Positions 26,895-36,318 of a DNA stretch of 64,000 nt are shown in pieces (the first letter of the stretch is position 1; each line of letters starts with the position of its first letter). The stretch is from assembly GCA_958295985.1 (NCBI GenBank), contig OY282432.1, forward strand, positions 2,637,001 through 2,701,000, read 5' to 3'. Source of the DNA: an uncultured Candidatus Binatia bacterium (GTDB lineage Bacteria > Desulfobacterota > Binatia > UBA9968 > JAJDTQ01). The position numbers and the translations under genes are program-made. The notes under the pieces are model-generated. The model had not been told where the DNA came from. It saw only the letters and a program-made list of their open reading frames with translations, and did no database searches.

Positions 26895-27857
26895 ATGCCT
26901 GACGGGGTTTCGGTGAATCGATACATCGCCCAGAAACTGGTTTCCCTGCTGCTGGTGCAGTTCGGCATCTCGGTGGTGGTCTTCTACATGATTCGCCTGG
27001 TGCCCGGCGACGCCGTAGACCACATCTACGGACTGTACATGAGTTCGGGACGCATCGAGGAGATCCGTGCGCTCTGGGGACTCGACCGCCCGCTCGTGGT
27101 CCAGTACACCGAATGGATGGGGCGGGTGCTGCAACTCGACTTCGGGCGTTCCCTGGTCTCCGGCTACCCCATCTCGGACGAAATCTTTTCGCGCCTTCCG
27201 GTGACGCTGCATCTTTCGTTCATGGCGGGGACGTGGAGCGTCATCTTCGGGATTACCCTGGGCGTCATTGCGTCGCGGTTCCCCAACGGCAAGATCGACG
27301 GCCTGGTCACCACCACCGGGATCCTGGGGCTGGCGACGCCGCACTTCTGGCTGGCCACGCTGCTGGTGCTGGTCTTTGCCGTCTACCTCGGTATTCTCCC
27401 CTCGGTGGGCTACGTGTCCCTGTTCGAGGACCCCGTCGAGAGTACCCGCTCCCTTGTGCTGCCCGCCGTCGCCCTGGGCACGACCATGGCGGCCGCGGTG
27501 ATGCGGATGGCGCGTTCGGCCATGCTCGACGTGCTCGCCCATGACTACATCCGAACGGCGCGCGCCAAGGGAGTGCGTGAACGCCGGGTCTTCTCCCGGC
27601 ACGCGCTCAAGAACGCCTTCATCCCCGTCCTGACTCTGGTCGGCACCGAGACCGGCAAGCTGCTCGGCGGCTCTTTGATCATCGAGCAGATCTTCGCCAT
27701 CCCGGGCATCGGACAGTACGCGGTGGAAGCCGTGCTCAGCAGGGACTATCCGGTGCTTCAGGCGACCATGATCGTCATCGCCGGGAGCTACGTGATCATC
27801 AACACGCTGGCGGACATCGGCTACGGCCTGCTCGACCCGCGCGTGCGGTACGATTAG
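26895..27857 (+). CDS. ABC transporter permease, DppB type
   Basis: Inner-membrane permease with about six helices. The 320-residue product begins near NRYIAQKLVSLLLVQFGISV, with the family LVPGDAVDHIYG segment and the LDRPLVVQYTEW motif. The ATPase-contacting EAA loop is DYIRTARAKGVRERRVFSRH, followed by AFIPVLTLVGTETGKLLGGSLIIEQIF. An in-frame GTG at 26913, with GGGG five bases upstream, is an equally likely start and gives a more typical N-terminus. It lies between the receptor and the DppC-type permease. Confidence 0.92.
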   Translation: MPDGVSVNRYIAQKLVSLLLVQFGISVVVFYMIRLVPGDAVDHIYGLYMSSGRIEEIRALWGLDRPLVVQYTEWMGRVLQLDFGRSLVSGYPISDEIFSRLPVTLHLSFMAGTWSVIFGITLGVIASRFPNGKIDGLVTTTGILGLATPHFWLATLLVLVFAVYLGILPSVGYVSLFEDPVESTRSLVLPAVALGTTMAAAVMRMARSAMLDVLAHDYIRTARAKGVRERRVFSRHALKNAFIPVLTLVGTETGKLLGGSLIIEQIFAIPGIGQYAVEAVLSRDYPVLQATMIVIAGSYVIINTLADIGYGLLDPRVRYD

Positions 27858-27917
27858 GGGACGCCATGATCACGCAGGCGAAAACGGGCGCAGGCGGCGC
27901 GAGAGGGTACTGACTCC

Positions 27918-28817
27918 ATGGCAGAGGACGCCAACGTCACCGATGCATGGCAGCCTGCCATGCGCCGCGGTGGAGGGCCCGGGCGGGCGTGGCGCCGGTT
28001 CGTGCGGCACCGGCCGGCCGTGGTCGGCGCGGCGGTCATCGCGGTGTATCTGCTGGCGGCGCTTTTCGCCGACGTACTGGCGCCCTATGACCCGCTGGAC
28101 ATGTCGGCCGGGTCGCGGCTGACCGGTCCGGACGGGGCCCACTGGTTCGGCACCGACGAGTACGGCCGGGACGTGCTCAGCCGGGTCATCTACGGCGCCC
28201 GGATCGCCTTCGTCGTCGGCGTCCTTTCGGCCAGCGGCGCCGCGGTTGTGGGCATGATGATCGGGGTGCTCGGGGGATATTTCGGCGGGTTGACGGATCG
28301 CGGCGCCACCATGCTCATCGACCTCGTCTTCGCGTTTCCGACGATCCTGCTCGCCGTCGCGGTGGCGGCGTTTCTCACCGGCGGGGGGATGCCGCCGGCG
28401 GTGCCGGTCGTCATCGCCTTGTGCGTCGTGCAGGCGCCGCACTTTGCGCGCGTGGTGCGCGGCGCCACGCTGGCGGTCAAGGCGCAGCCGTACGTGGAAG
28501 CGGCTCGGGTACTCGGAGGTTCTCACCGCCGGATTATCCGCAGCCACATCCTGCCCAACGTCGTGGCGCCGCTTCTCGTCCAGTTCGCTCTGTCCTTCTC
28601 CTACGCCATCCTCGCGGAATCCTCCCTGAGCTTTCTCGGCGTGGGCCACCCGCCTCCGGCCCCGTCCTGGGGCGCCATGCTGACCGGCGCTTACGGTTAC
28701 GTGGAGCGGGCGCCCTGGGCGGCGTTCTTCCCGGGAATGGCGATCACGCTCCTGATCCTGGGCTTCAACGTCCTGGGCGACGGACTGCGGGACTTCTTCG
28801 ATCCCACCCGCCGATAG
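27918..28817 (+). CDS. ABC transporter permease, DppC type
   Basis: Second inner-membrane permease of the peptide-type transporter. The 299-residue product has a charged N-terminus, a helix from residue about 36 (PAVVGAAVIAVYLLAALFAD), the DppC hallmark HWFGTDEYGRDVLSRVIYGAR, and the EAA loop YVEAARVLGGSHRRIIRSHI. It ends FNVLGDGLRDFFDPTRR, as family members do. It lies 60 bases after the DppB-type gene. The next gene is an amidohydrolase and no DppD/DppF-type ATPase is present in the window, so ATPases must come from elsewhere. Confidence 0.93.
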   Translation: MAEDANVTDAWQPAMRRGGGPGRAWRRFVRHRPAVVGAAVIAVYLLAALFADVLAPYDPLDMSAGSRLTGPDGAHWFGTDEYGRDVLSRVIYGARIAFVVGVLSASGAAVVGMMIGVLGGYFGGLTDRGATMLIDLVFAFPTILLAVAVAAFLTGGGMPPAVPVVIALCVVQAPHFARVVRGATLAVKAQPYVEAARVLGGSHRRIIRSHILPNVVAPLLVQFALSFSYAILAESSLSFLGVGHPPPAPSWGAMLTGAYGYVERAPWAAFFPGMAITLLILGFNVLGDGLRDFFDPTRR

Positions 28818-28882
28818 GAGCCTGTCCAAGCAACCCTTTCCCCTGCCTTGCAGTAGATTCCTGCTCGACTCGGACAGGCTCC
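28817..28882. repeat. 11-base inverted repeat after the dppC-type gene
   Basis: GGAGCCTGTCC (28817-28827) and GGACAGGCTCC (28872-28882) form a perfect 11-base inverted repeat around a 44-base interior that includes a CTGC-rich stretch. It starts at the last base of the permease stop. It may be a terminator-like hairpin or a small repetitive element; there is no T tract. Confidence 0.5.
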
Positions 28883-28974
28883 CGGGACTGTCAACTTGCG
28901 CAACCATCAGGGAGCGGTTATTGTCCATCAGGGTTCGCCAAAGGGGGCTGTGACGCATTTCCAGGGGGTGTCCC

Positions 28975-30666
28975 ATGCCAGACTCGAACGTGTCCACACC
29001 GGTTCCGACCGCCGATATCGCCTTTGTCGGCGGCCCCGTCGTGACCGTTAATCCCCGCGACGAGGTGGCGGAGGCGCTGTCGGTCCGCGGCCGGAACATA
29101 CTGCGAGTGGGCAGCCGGGCCTACGTCGAGCAGACCATCGGCCGGGAGACGGAGGTGGTGAACCTGGAGGGGCGCGCGATGACCCCGGGGTTCATCGACA
29201 ACCACATCCACATGACCAACGGACCGCAGCGCCACTGGGTGGACTGCACCTACGCCGCCTGCCCGTCGATCGCGGATATCGTGGCCAGGATCGAGGAGCG
29301 GGCCGCGCAGGTCAAGCCGGGGGACTGGATCCTGGGCCGGGGCTTCCAGGCGACGCGCCTCACCGACCGGCGCAACCCCAACCGTTTCGACCTCGATCCG
29401 GTGTCGCCCGACCACCCGGTGGGCATCGCCAACCGCGAGTCCATGGGTTGGACGTTCAACACCCTGGGGTTGCGGCGCATGGGCGTCCGGGACGACACCC
29501 CGGACCCTGCCGGCGGCCCCATGGAACGGGACGAACAGGACCGTCCCCTGGGCCCCATGTGGGACAACACCCGCACCGTGTTCATCATGCCGAGCCTGCC
29601 CAAGTGGGACGTGAACGAGATGATGGACGGATATGACTGGATGGCCGGCGAGCTGAACCGCTACGGCGTCACCACGGCGTTCGAGGCGGCCATCCGCTAC
29701 CGTAGGGACACGGTGGCCTGGCAGCGCTTGCACCGCCAGGCGCCGCCGAGCCTGCGCGTGGTCATGGGCCCTTATCCGGTGCACGGCGAAGGGTGGGACC
29801 TCGAAGGCGCCGCCGGCAAGATCTTCGAGACCGGGTTCGCCACCAACTTCGGCACCGAGCGGCTCAAGCTGGGGGCGCTTCAGATCGGCATCGACGGCGG
29901 CGTCATCGGCCAGACCGCGGCGCTGTTCGAGCCCTACAGCAACGACCCCGCGGGGAAGAAGCTCGGCAGCTTCCGGCTCACCCAGGAGGTGGCCAACGAC
30001 TTCATGGTGCAGGCCCAGTCCAGCGACTGGCAGACCGGGCTCATCTGCCACGGCGACCACGGCATCCACCGGTCGCTGGAAGCCATCGCCTACGGCCGCG
30101 CGCAGGTGGCGGCGCACGACCTGCGCCACCGGCTGGAGCACGCCTACCTCTGGAACCCGCGGGTCATGGACCGCATGGCGGAACTGGGCGTCATCTGGAA
30201 CACGCAGCCGCCGATCCTGGAGAGCATAGGGAGCGAGGGAATCCACGGCCAGTGGGGCGACCGGGCGCGCTACGCGTTCCCGTTCAAGTCGCTGACCGAC
30301 CGGGGCGTGGTCATCTCCGGCGGGTCCGACTGGCCCGTGGGCCTGTACAACCCGCTGACGGGCATCGACGTCCTGGTGAACCACCGCTTCGGACCCGAAG
30401 AGGGCGGCGAGGTGCTCAACCCGGACGAGGGCGTGAGCGTGCTGCAGGCCCTTCGGATCTATACCTACAACGGCGCCTACACGTCGTTCGACGAGACCCG
30501 TACGGGTTCCCTGGAAGAGGGGAAACGGGCGGACTTGGCGCTGCTCTCGGAAGACATCCTCGGCGTGGCGCCCACCGCGATACGGGACATACAGGTCGAT
30601 CGGACCTACGTGGACGGCCGCCTCGTGTACGAACGGGCCGGGTCGGCGGCTTCCGGCAGCCCGTAG
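28975..30666 (+). CDS. YtcJ-like amidohydrolase (paralogue B)
   Basis: The 563-residue product has the amidohydrolase set: LEGRAMTPGFIDNHIHMT (HxH), CHGDHGIHRSLEAI, LRHRLEHAYLW, SGGSDWPVGLYNPL and the C-terminal EEGKRADLALLSEDILG. It is strongly similar to the protein at 23186-24841 on the opposite strand (RRMG-RDDTPDP-GGPM and PLGPMWDN shared). The two therefore bracket the ABC receptor and permeases. AGGGGGTG precedes the ATG. No signal peptide, so cytoplasmic; substrate unknown. Confidence 0.88.
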   Translation: MPDSNVSTPVPTADIAFVGGPVVTVNPRDEVAEALSVRGRNILRVGSRAYVEQTIGRETEVVNLEGRAMTPGFIDNHIHMTNGPQRHWVDCTYAACPSIADIVARIEERAAQVKPGDWILGRGFQATRLTDRRNPNRFDLDPVSPDHPVGIANRESMGWTFNTLGLRRMGVRDDTPDPAGGPMERDEQDRPLGPMWDNTRTVFIMPSLPKWDVNEMMDGYDWMAGELNRYGVTTAFEAAIRYRRDTVAWQRLHRQAPPSLRVVMGPYPVHGEGWDLEGAAGKIFETGFATNFGTERLKLGALQIGIDGGVIGQTAALFEPYSNDPAGKKLGSFRLTQEVANDFMVQAQSSDWQTGLICHGDHGIHRSLEAIAYGRAQVAAHDLRHRLEHAYLWNPRVMDRMAELGVIWNTQPPILESIGSEGIHGQWGDRARYAFPFKSLTDRGVVISGGSDWPVGLYNPLTGIDVLVNHRFGPEEGGEVLNPDEGVSVLQALRIYTYNGAYTSFDETRTGSLEEGKRADLALLSEDILGVAPTAIRDIQVDRTYVDGRLVYERAGSAASGSP

Positions 30667-30722
30667 AAGGACCTTGGAGGCCCCGGACGGTTCCCGCCGG
30701 GGAGTCATGACAGGAGGAAATC

Positions 30723-31868
30723 ATGGGGCTGGCTTTGGTGGGCGCCTGCATCATGACCGCGTCCGACGGTGTGATCGAGGATGGCAGCCTGCTCATCGAG
30801 GGGCGGACCATCGAAGCGGTCGGCGCCGACGTCGAGGTGCCGGAGGACGCCCGGGTCTGGGATGCTCGCGGCAAGGTCCTCATTCCGGGGATGATCGATG
30901 CCCACACCCACCTCGGCCTGTGCCAGGACGGCGTTGGGGCGAATCAGAGCGACGAGGACGAGGTCGGTGATCCCGTGGTCCCCCACCTTCGCGCCCTGGA
31001 TGCCGTCAACCCCGAAGACATCGCCTTCCGGGACGCCCTCATGGCCGGCGTCACCACGGTGGGGATCATGCCGGGAAGCTACAACGTCATCTGCGGCCAG
31101 CCCGCCGCGGTCAAGGTGGTGGGAAGGACGGTGGAAGAGATGCTGGTGCGGGCGCCGGTGGGCATGAAGGTCGCCTTCGGCGAGCGCCCCAAGAACGTGT
31201 ACGGCGCCCTCAAGAAAAGCCCCATGACGCGCATGGGGATCGCCGCAATCCTTCGGGAGGGGCTGGTCAGGGCCCGGCACTATGCCTCCAACGGCGAGGG
31301 GCCGCGGGACCTGCGGCTGGAGGCCATGGTCCCGGTCGTCAATAAACAGATCCCGCTCCGGGCACACGCCCACCGTGCCGATGACATCATGACGGCCATC
31401 AGGATCGCACGGGAATTCGACCTCGATCTGGTCATCGAGCACGGCACTGACGGGTACAAGGTAGCCGCGGAGCTGTCGCAAGCACGGGTCGCCGTGGTTC
31501 ACGGACCCTGGCTCAAAACGCGTGGCAACCTCGAGCAATCGGGACGCCACCCGCATGCGCCCCGATTACTCATCGAAAGCCACGTGCTCACGGCGTTTTC
31601 CACCGATCACCCTGTGATTCCCATTCAGAATCATCGGATGCAGGGGATGACCGCGGTCGACCACGGCGTCAGCCCGGAGGAAGCGCTGAAGGCGCTGACC
31701 CTCAATTCGGCCCGGATCATGGGCATCGATGCGCGGGTGGGAAGCCTGGAGAAGGGCAAGGACGCGGACGTGGTGGTGCTCTCCGGGCCGCCGTTCGAGG
31801 CAGCGACCCGAGTCGAAGGTGTGATCGTGAACGGAAACATTGGCTGGAAAAGCGAGCCGGACGGTTGA
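30723..31868 (+). CDS. Amidohydrolase, imidazolonepropionase-like
   Basis: A 381-residue metal-dependent hydrolase with the HxH motif in KVLIPGMIDAHTHLGL, AFRDALMAGVTTVGIMPGS, QIPLRAHAHRADDI, LVIEHGTDGYK, a late Asp in LTAFSTDHPVIP, and the C-terminal LEKGKDADVVVLSG beta-sandwich. GACAGGAGGAAATC gives a strong ribosome-binding site. The pattern fits the imidazolonepropionase/HutI-like or prolidase-like branch of the superfamily. Two amidohydrolase types in a row suggest successive hydrolysis of a cyclic or amide compound (inference). Confidence 0.85.
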   Translation: MGLALVGACIMTASDGVIEDGSLLIEGRTIEAVGADVEVPEDARVWDARGKVLIPGMIDAHTHLGLCQDGVGANQSDEDEVGDPVVPHLRALDAVNPEDIAFRDALMAGVTTVGIMPGSYNVICGQPAAVKVVGRTVEEMLVRAPVGMKVAFGERPKNVYGALKKSPMTRMGIAAILREGLVRARHYASNGEGPRDLRLEAMVPVVNKQIPLRAHAHRADDIMTAIRIAREFDLDLVIEHGTDGYKVAAELSQARVAVVHGPWLKTRGNLEQSGRHPHAPRLLIESHVLTAFSTDHPVIPIQNHRMQGMTAVDHGVSPEEALKALTLNSARIMGIDARVGSLEKGKDADVVVLSGPPFEAATRVEGVIVNGNIGWKSEPDG

Positions 31869-31899
31869 CGCCTTCCGAGCCGCGCGAAGGAGAAGTGAC

Positions 31900-32673
31900 A
31901 TGAAACTTCGGAAGGAATGGTTTTCGGCGTTGTTCCTGGTGTTGGCTTTCCACGTCGCGGCCGGCGCCGTCTACGCCCAGGCCGTGAAGATCACCACCGC
32001 GGACGTGGCCTATGACAAGGGGAACGACAGGGTGAAGGGCTACCTGGCCAAGCCCGCGGACAAGAAGGCGCGGCCCGCTCTGATCCTGATCCACGAGTGG
32101 TGGGGCCTGAACGACAACATCAGGGAGAACGCGCGGCAGTTTGCCGAGTTGGGCTACGTGGCCCTGGCAGTGGATCTCTACAACGGCGAGTTCGCGACAA
32201 ACAGAGACGGGGCCCGCAAGCTGGCGGGGGGCGTGCGCAAGGATCCCCAGGCGGCCTTTGCCAACCTGCGGCAGGCGGTGAGCTACCTGACCGGGCTCAA
32301 GGGAGAGGTGGACCCTGCCCGCATCGCCTCCGTAGGCTGGTGCTTCGGCGGCGGCTGGTCGTACCAGATGGCCAAGAACGATCTGGGGGTCAAGGCGTCG
32401 GTCATCTACTATGGCCGCTTCAACCCCAAGGACGATCTCAGCCGGATGCGCGCGACCATTCTGGGGCACTTCGGCGAGAAGGACCGGGGCATCAAGGTGG
32501 ACAACGTCCGGGAATTCCAGGCGAAGCTCAAGACCCTGAAGGGTGACCACACGGTCTTCATCTATCCCAACGCCGGGCACGCCTTCGCCAATGCCGACAG
32601 TCGCAACTACGACAAGGAGGCGGCCGAGACCGCCTGGAAGCGGACCGTGGAGTTCTTCGACCGGCATCTCTAG
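31900..32673 (+). CDS. Dienelactone hydrolase-family protein with signal peptide
   Basis: A 257-residue alpha/beta hydrolase. The N-terminus carries a signal peptide (hydrophobic FSALFLVLAFHVAAGAVYAQ, about 8-27), so it is likely periplasmic. The nucleophile is Cys in VGWCFGGGW, the dienelactone-hydrolase hallmark. The fold continues with LILIHEWWGLNDNIR, VALAVDLYNGE and the catalytic His in NAGHAFAN. GAAGGAGAAGTGAC sets the ATG at 31900; the upstream extension is a shadow. Classical members open dienelactones in chloro-aromatic pathways; a periplasmic location points to another ester or lactone. Confidence 0.9.
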   Translation: MKLRKEWFSALFLVLAFHVAAGAVYAQAVKITTADVAYDKGNDRVKGYLAKPADKKARPALILIHEWWGLNDNIRENARQFAELGYVALAVDLYNGEFATNRDGARKLAGGVRKDPQAAFANLRQAVSYLTGLKGEVDPARIASVGWCFGGGWSYQMAKNDLGVKASVIYYGRFNPKDDLSRMRATILGHFGEKDRGIKVDNVREFQAKLKTLKGDHTVFIYPNAGHAFANADSRNYDKEAAETAWKRTVEFFDRHL

Positions 32674-32704
32674 CCGGTTCCAGGCGCCGGTTGAACTGTT
32701 TCGA

Positions 32705-32746
32705 CTGTCCTGGAGACGGCTGTCCTGGAAACTCTGTCCTGGAGAC
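32705..32746 (+). repeat. Three short tandem repeats before the M1 aminopeptidase start
   Basis: Copies of CTGTCCTGGAGAC occur at 32705-32717, 32720-32732 (one mismatch) and 32734-32746. The last copy supplies the GGAG that acts as ribosome-binding site for the ATG at 32753. Confidence 0.7.
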
Positions 32747-32752
32747 TATTTC

Positions 32753-35347
32753 ATGGCCAAACAGGAACGGGTGCTGTTGCCCGATGACGTTTGCCCGAAG
32801 CGCTATGACGTAACCCTCAAGCCGGACCTCGAGCGCTTTGCCTTCAGCGGCAGCGAATCGGTGGAGGTCGAGGTGATGTCGGCCACCCGCCGGGTGGTGC
32901 TGCACGCCGCGGAGCTGGAACTCCACTCGGTGGTGCTGGAACGGGACGGGGTGTCCCGTGAGCCCGAGCGCATCGAGGCGGATGAGGCGGAAGAGACCGT
33001 CTCGTTCGTTTTCAGCGAAACGCTGGAGCCGGGGCCGGCGCGGCTGGCCATCGACTTCACCGGGCAACTGAACGACAAGATGCACGGGTTCTACCGGAGC
33101 GTCTACCGTGTGGACGGCGAGGAGCGGACCATGGCGGTAACCCAGTTCGAGGCCACGGACGCCCGGCGCGCGTTCCCTTGCTGGGACGAACCGGCGCGGA
33201 AAGCCGTGTTCGAGGTGACCTTGGTGGTGCCGGAGGACCGGGTGGCGGTCTCGAACATGCCGCCGAGCGAGGTCGAGACGGGAGACGGCGGTCTCAAGAC
33301 CGTGCGGTTCGCCGAGACCCCGGTGATGTCCACGTACCTGCTGGCGTTCATCGTCGGCGAGTTCGACTACGTCGAGACGCAAACCGGGGAAGGGGTGACG
33401 GTGCGGGTGTACACGCCGGTGGGCAGACGGGAGCAGGGCCGGTTCGCCCTGGACGTGGCCGCCCGGACGCTGTCGTTCTTCCATGAATACTTCGCCATCG
33501 CCTATCCGCTGCCCAAAATGGACCTGCTGGCCATCCCGGACTTCGCCGCCGGGGCGATGGAGAACTGGGGCGCGGTGACCTACCGCGAGACCGCCATCCT
33601 CGTGGATCCGGACGAGTCTTCGGCGGGCACGCGCCAGCGGGTGGCCATCATCGTCGCCCACGAGCTGGCGCACCAGTGGTTCGGCAACCTCGTCACCATG
33701 GAGTGGTGGACCCATCTGTGGCTCAACGAGGGGTTCGCGTCATGGATCGAGTTTCTGGCGGTGGACCACCTGTTCCCGGAATGGGACATGTGGACGCAGT
33801 TCGTCTTCACGGACTTCGGCCGGGCCCTGTCGCTGGACGGGCTCAAGAGCTCGCACCCCATCGAAGTGGAGGTGCGGGACCCCAAGCAGATCAGCGAGAT
33901 CTTCGACGGCATCAGCTACAGCAAGGGCGCCTCGGTGATCCGGATGCTGGCCGCCTATCTGGGCGCGGAGCCGTTCCGCCGCGGACTTCAGCGCTACCTC
34001 CAGCGGCATCAGTACGCCAACGCCACCACCGAAGACCTCTGGCAGGCCCTGGCGGAGGAGTCCGGGCAGCCGGTGAAGCAGATCATGGACACCTGGACCA
34101 AGCAAACCGGTTACCCGCTGTTGACCGTGGACATGGACCAGGGGGAGGTGGAGCTGCGTCAGACGCGGTTCTTCCTGAGCGGCGTTCCGGAGCGGGACGA
34201 CACCAGCCGGTGGTCGGTTCCCGTGGGTATCCGGACGGAGGGGACGCAGGACACGTTCCGCGTTCTCGAAGACGAGAGGGCGAGGATCGGCGTTGATGGA
34301 AGCAGGGGAGGGTGGCTGAAGGTCAACCCGGATCAGACCGGGTTCTATCGCGGCAACTACAGCGCCGGGTTGTGGGACCGGCTGGCCGCCGCGGTGGAGG
34401 CGGGAGAGCTGTCGTCGGCCACGGACCGGATGGGTCTCGAAAACGACGCGTTTGCCCTGGCCCGGGCCGGCTATCTCGACCCGGCCCGGCCCCTGGCCCT
34501 GGCGCCGGCCTATGGCAACGAGACGGACTATACGGTGTGGGCCGACCTGTCGGAGAATCTCCGGGCCTACGACATTCTCTTGTCCGACCAGCCCTGTCAC
34601 GAGCCGTTCCGTGCTTTTGCCAGGAGCCTGTACCAGACCGTTTACGGGAGTCTGGGATGGGACGCCCGGAGCGGGGAAAGCCATCTGACGAAGCTGCTTC
34701 GGCCCATGGTGATCGGTCTACTGGGACGTTACGGCGACCGGCACGTGACCGCCGAAGCCTTGCGCCGGTTCGATCAGGGGGTCCGGCTCGCAACGCCGGT
34801 GGCGCCGGACCTGCGGGCGGCGGTCTACTCGCTCGTGGTGCAGAACAGAGAGGCGGAGGGGTACGAGGCGGTGCTCCGGGTCTACCGCGAGGCCGAGCTT
34901 CATGAGGAGAAGAACCGCTGCCTGCGGGCGCTGGGATGGAGCGCCGACCCGGACCTGCTGCGGCGGACCCTGGAGTTCTCGCTGTCCGACGAGGTGCGCG
35001 GGCAGGACACGCCGCTGGCCGTGGCCGGCGTCGCCATGAACCCGTTGGGACGGGACCTGGCCTGGGATTTCCTGCGGGAAAAATGGGCGGAGTTCGATGG
35101 CCGGTACGGGCAGGGCGGATTCATCATCGCGCGGATCGTGTCCATCACCACCGAAGACTTCACCACCCTGGAAAAGGCCCGGGAGGTGGAGGCGTTCTTC
35201 GAGTCGCATCCGGCGCCCGCGGCCGCGCGCACGGTACGTCAGTCGCTGGAGCGGATTCGTTCCAACGCGCTGTGGCTGGAGCGCGACGGCGAGGCCATCG
35301 CAAGGTGGCTCGGAGGATATGCGCCGGGGCCCGCCGAGGAAACGTAG
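32753..35347 (+). CDS. M1-family zinc aminopeptidase
   Basis: The 864-residue product has the M1 domain order: N-terminal beta domain (DVCPKRYDVTLKPDL, MAVTQFEATDARRAFPCWDEP), exopeptidase motif GAMENWG, zinc motif HELAHQWFGNLVTMEWW followed by WLNEGFASW (third ligand Glu), a catalytic-Tyr region ISYSKGASVIRML, and a long helical C-terminal domain. It resembles puromycin-sensitive or tricorn-interacting aminopeptidases more than E. coli PepN. No signal peptide, so probably cytoplasmic. The ATG at 32753 gives the usual N-terminus; the open frame to 32543 overlaps the previous gene and is a shadow. Confidence 0.93.
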   Translation: MAKQERVLLPDDVCPKRYDVTLKPDLERFAFSGSESVEVEVMSATRRVVLHAAELELHSVVLERDGVSREPERIEADEAEETVSFVFSETLEPGPARLAIDFTGQLNDKMHGFYRSVYRVDGEERTMAVTQFEATDARRAFPCWDEPARKAVFEVTLVVPEDRVAVSNMPPSEVETGDGGLKTVRFAETPVMSTYLLAFIVGEFDYVETQTGEGVTVRVYTPVGRREQGRFALDVAARTLSFFHEYFAIAYPLPKMDLLAIPDFAAGAMENWGAVTYRETAILVDPDESSAGTRQRVAIIVAHELAHQWFGNLVTMEWWTHLWLNEGFASWIEFLAVDHLFPEWDMWTQFVFTDFGRALSLDGLKSSHPIEVEVRDPKQISEIFDGISYSKGASVIRMLAAYLGAEPFRRGLQRYLQRHQYANATTEDLWQALAEESGQPVKQIMDTWTKQTGYPLLTVDMDQGEVELRQTRFFLSGVPERDDTSRWSVPVGIRTEGTQDTFRVLEDERARIGVDGSRGGWLKVNPDQTGFYRGNYSAGLWDRLAAAVEAGELSSATDRMGLENDAFALARAGYLDPARPLALAPAYGNETDYTVWADLSENLRAYDILLSDQPCHEPFRAFARSLYQTVYGSLGWDARSGESHLTKLLRPMVIGLLGRYGDRHVTAEALRRFDQGVRLATPVAPDLRAAVYSLVVQNREAEGYEAVLRVYREAELHEEKNRCLRALGWSADPDLLRRTLEFSLSDEVRGQDTPLAVAGVAMNPLGRDLAWDFLREKWAEFDGRYGQGGFIIARIVSITTEDFTTLEKAREVEAFFESHPAPAAARTVRQSLERIRSNALWLERDGEAIARWLGGYAPGPAEET

Positions 35348-35435
35348 GACGGGTTTCGTAGGGACGGGTTTTAGGCCCGCCGGTGTTCGGGCTACTACCC
35401 CGCTCGGGGCAACGCGGTCGAACAGGAGAGAGTCC

Positions 35436-36293
35436 ATGTCGGGAAACGCGGAGTTGCTTTCGTTCGTGACCTCGGACCAGGAAACACTGCACGGGCTCTT
35501 GTTCCGCGCGGATGCGTCACCGCATCCCGACCTGGCGCTGGTCATGATCCACGGCGTGGCCATGAGTTTCTATACCGGCCCGCTGCCGGTGTTTGCCGAG
35601 GCGCTGGCGGGACGCGGCCACCATGCCTTCTCCATCAACTGCCGCGGACATGACTGGATTGCCCGGGGCGGCGACCTGACGGCTTTTCGAGGCGCGACCT
35701 ACGAGAACTTCGAGGAGTGCGTGCTGGACGTGGACGCGGCCATCGATCGGTTGAAACAGGATGGCTACGGGCGCTTCGTGCTGGTGGGGCACAGCCTTGG
35801 CTCGGTCAAGTCCCTCTACTACCAGGGCACGCGCCGCCGAGAAGACGTGGTCGGCGTGATCTCGTGCTCCGCGCCCAAGCAGTTCTACGCCGCCCGGGCG
35901 GTGGAGGACCCCGAGTTCGAGGCACGCATGGCGGACGCCGAGGGCCGGGTGGCGGAGGGTCAGGGGGAGGAGTACTTGTGGGCGCCCGCCAGCGGCGCCA
36001 CGGGACTCTTCACCTACAGGACCTACGTCAGCAAGTACGGCCGCCACGAGACCAACGACGTGCGCCCGCACGCCGCAAAGCTCGGGTGTCCGTTGCTGGT
36101 CACGGCAGGAGAGATAGAGGCGGCCTATTTCCGCGAATATGCGCGGGAGCTCGCCGAGTCCGCGGGACCCGAGCGCTGCACCTGCATCATCGTCCCCGGC
36201 GCCAATCACTTCTACGCCGGCTGCGAGGACTTCATGATCGACGCCCTCGACGGTTGGCTCGCGGAGAACGTCGGCCAGGAGCCTGCGTCGTAG
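35436..36293 (+). CDS. Alpha/beta hydrolase
   Basis: A 285-residue alpha/beta-hydrolase with VMIHGVAMSFYTGPLP (oxyanion region), INCRGHD, the nucleophile elbow VGHSLGSVKS and a late catalytic His in PGANHFYAG. No signal peptide. The ATG at 35436 follows AGGAGAG by six bases; an open frame back to 35097 overlaps the aminopeptidase and is a shadow. The substrate is not evident; the closest pattern is a serine aminopeptidase or esterase-type lysophospholipase. It lies 88 bases after the aminopeptidase. Confidence 0.85.
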   Translation: MSGNAELLSFVTSDQETLHGLLFRADASPHPDLALVMIHGVAMSFYTGPLPVFAEALAGRGHHAFSINCRGHDWIARGGDLTAFRGATYENFEECVLDVDAAIDRLKQDGYGRFVLVGHSLGSVKSLYYQGTRRREDVVGVISCSAPKQFYAARAVEDPEFEARMADAEGRVAEGQGEEYLWAPASGATGLFTYRTYVSKYGRHETNDVRPHAAKLGCPLLVTAGEIEAAYFREYARELAESAGPERCTCIIVPGANHFYAGCEDFMIDALDGWLAENVGQEPAS

Positions 36294-36318
36294 AAATATC
36301 GGCTACCGTTTCGACTGA

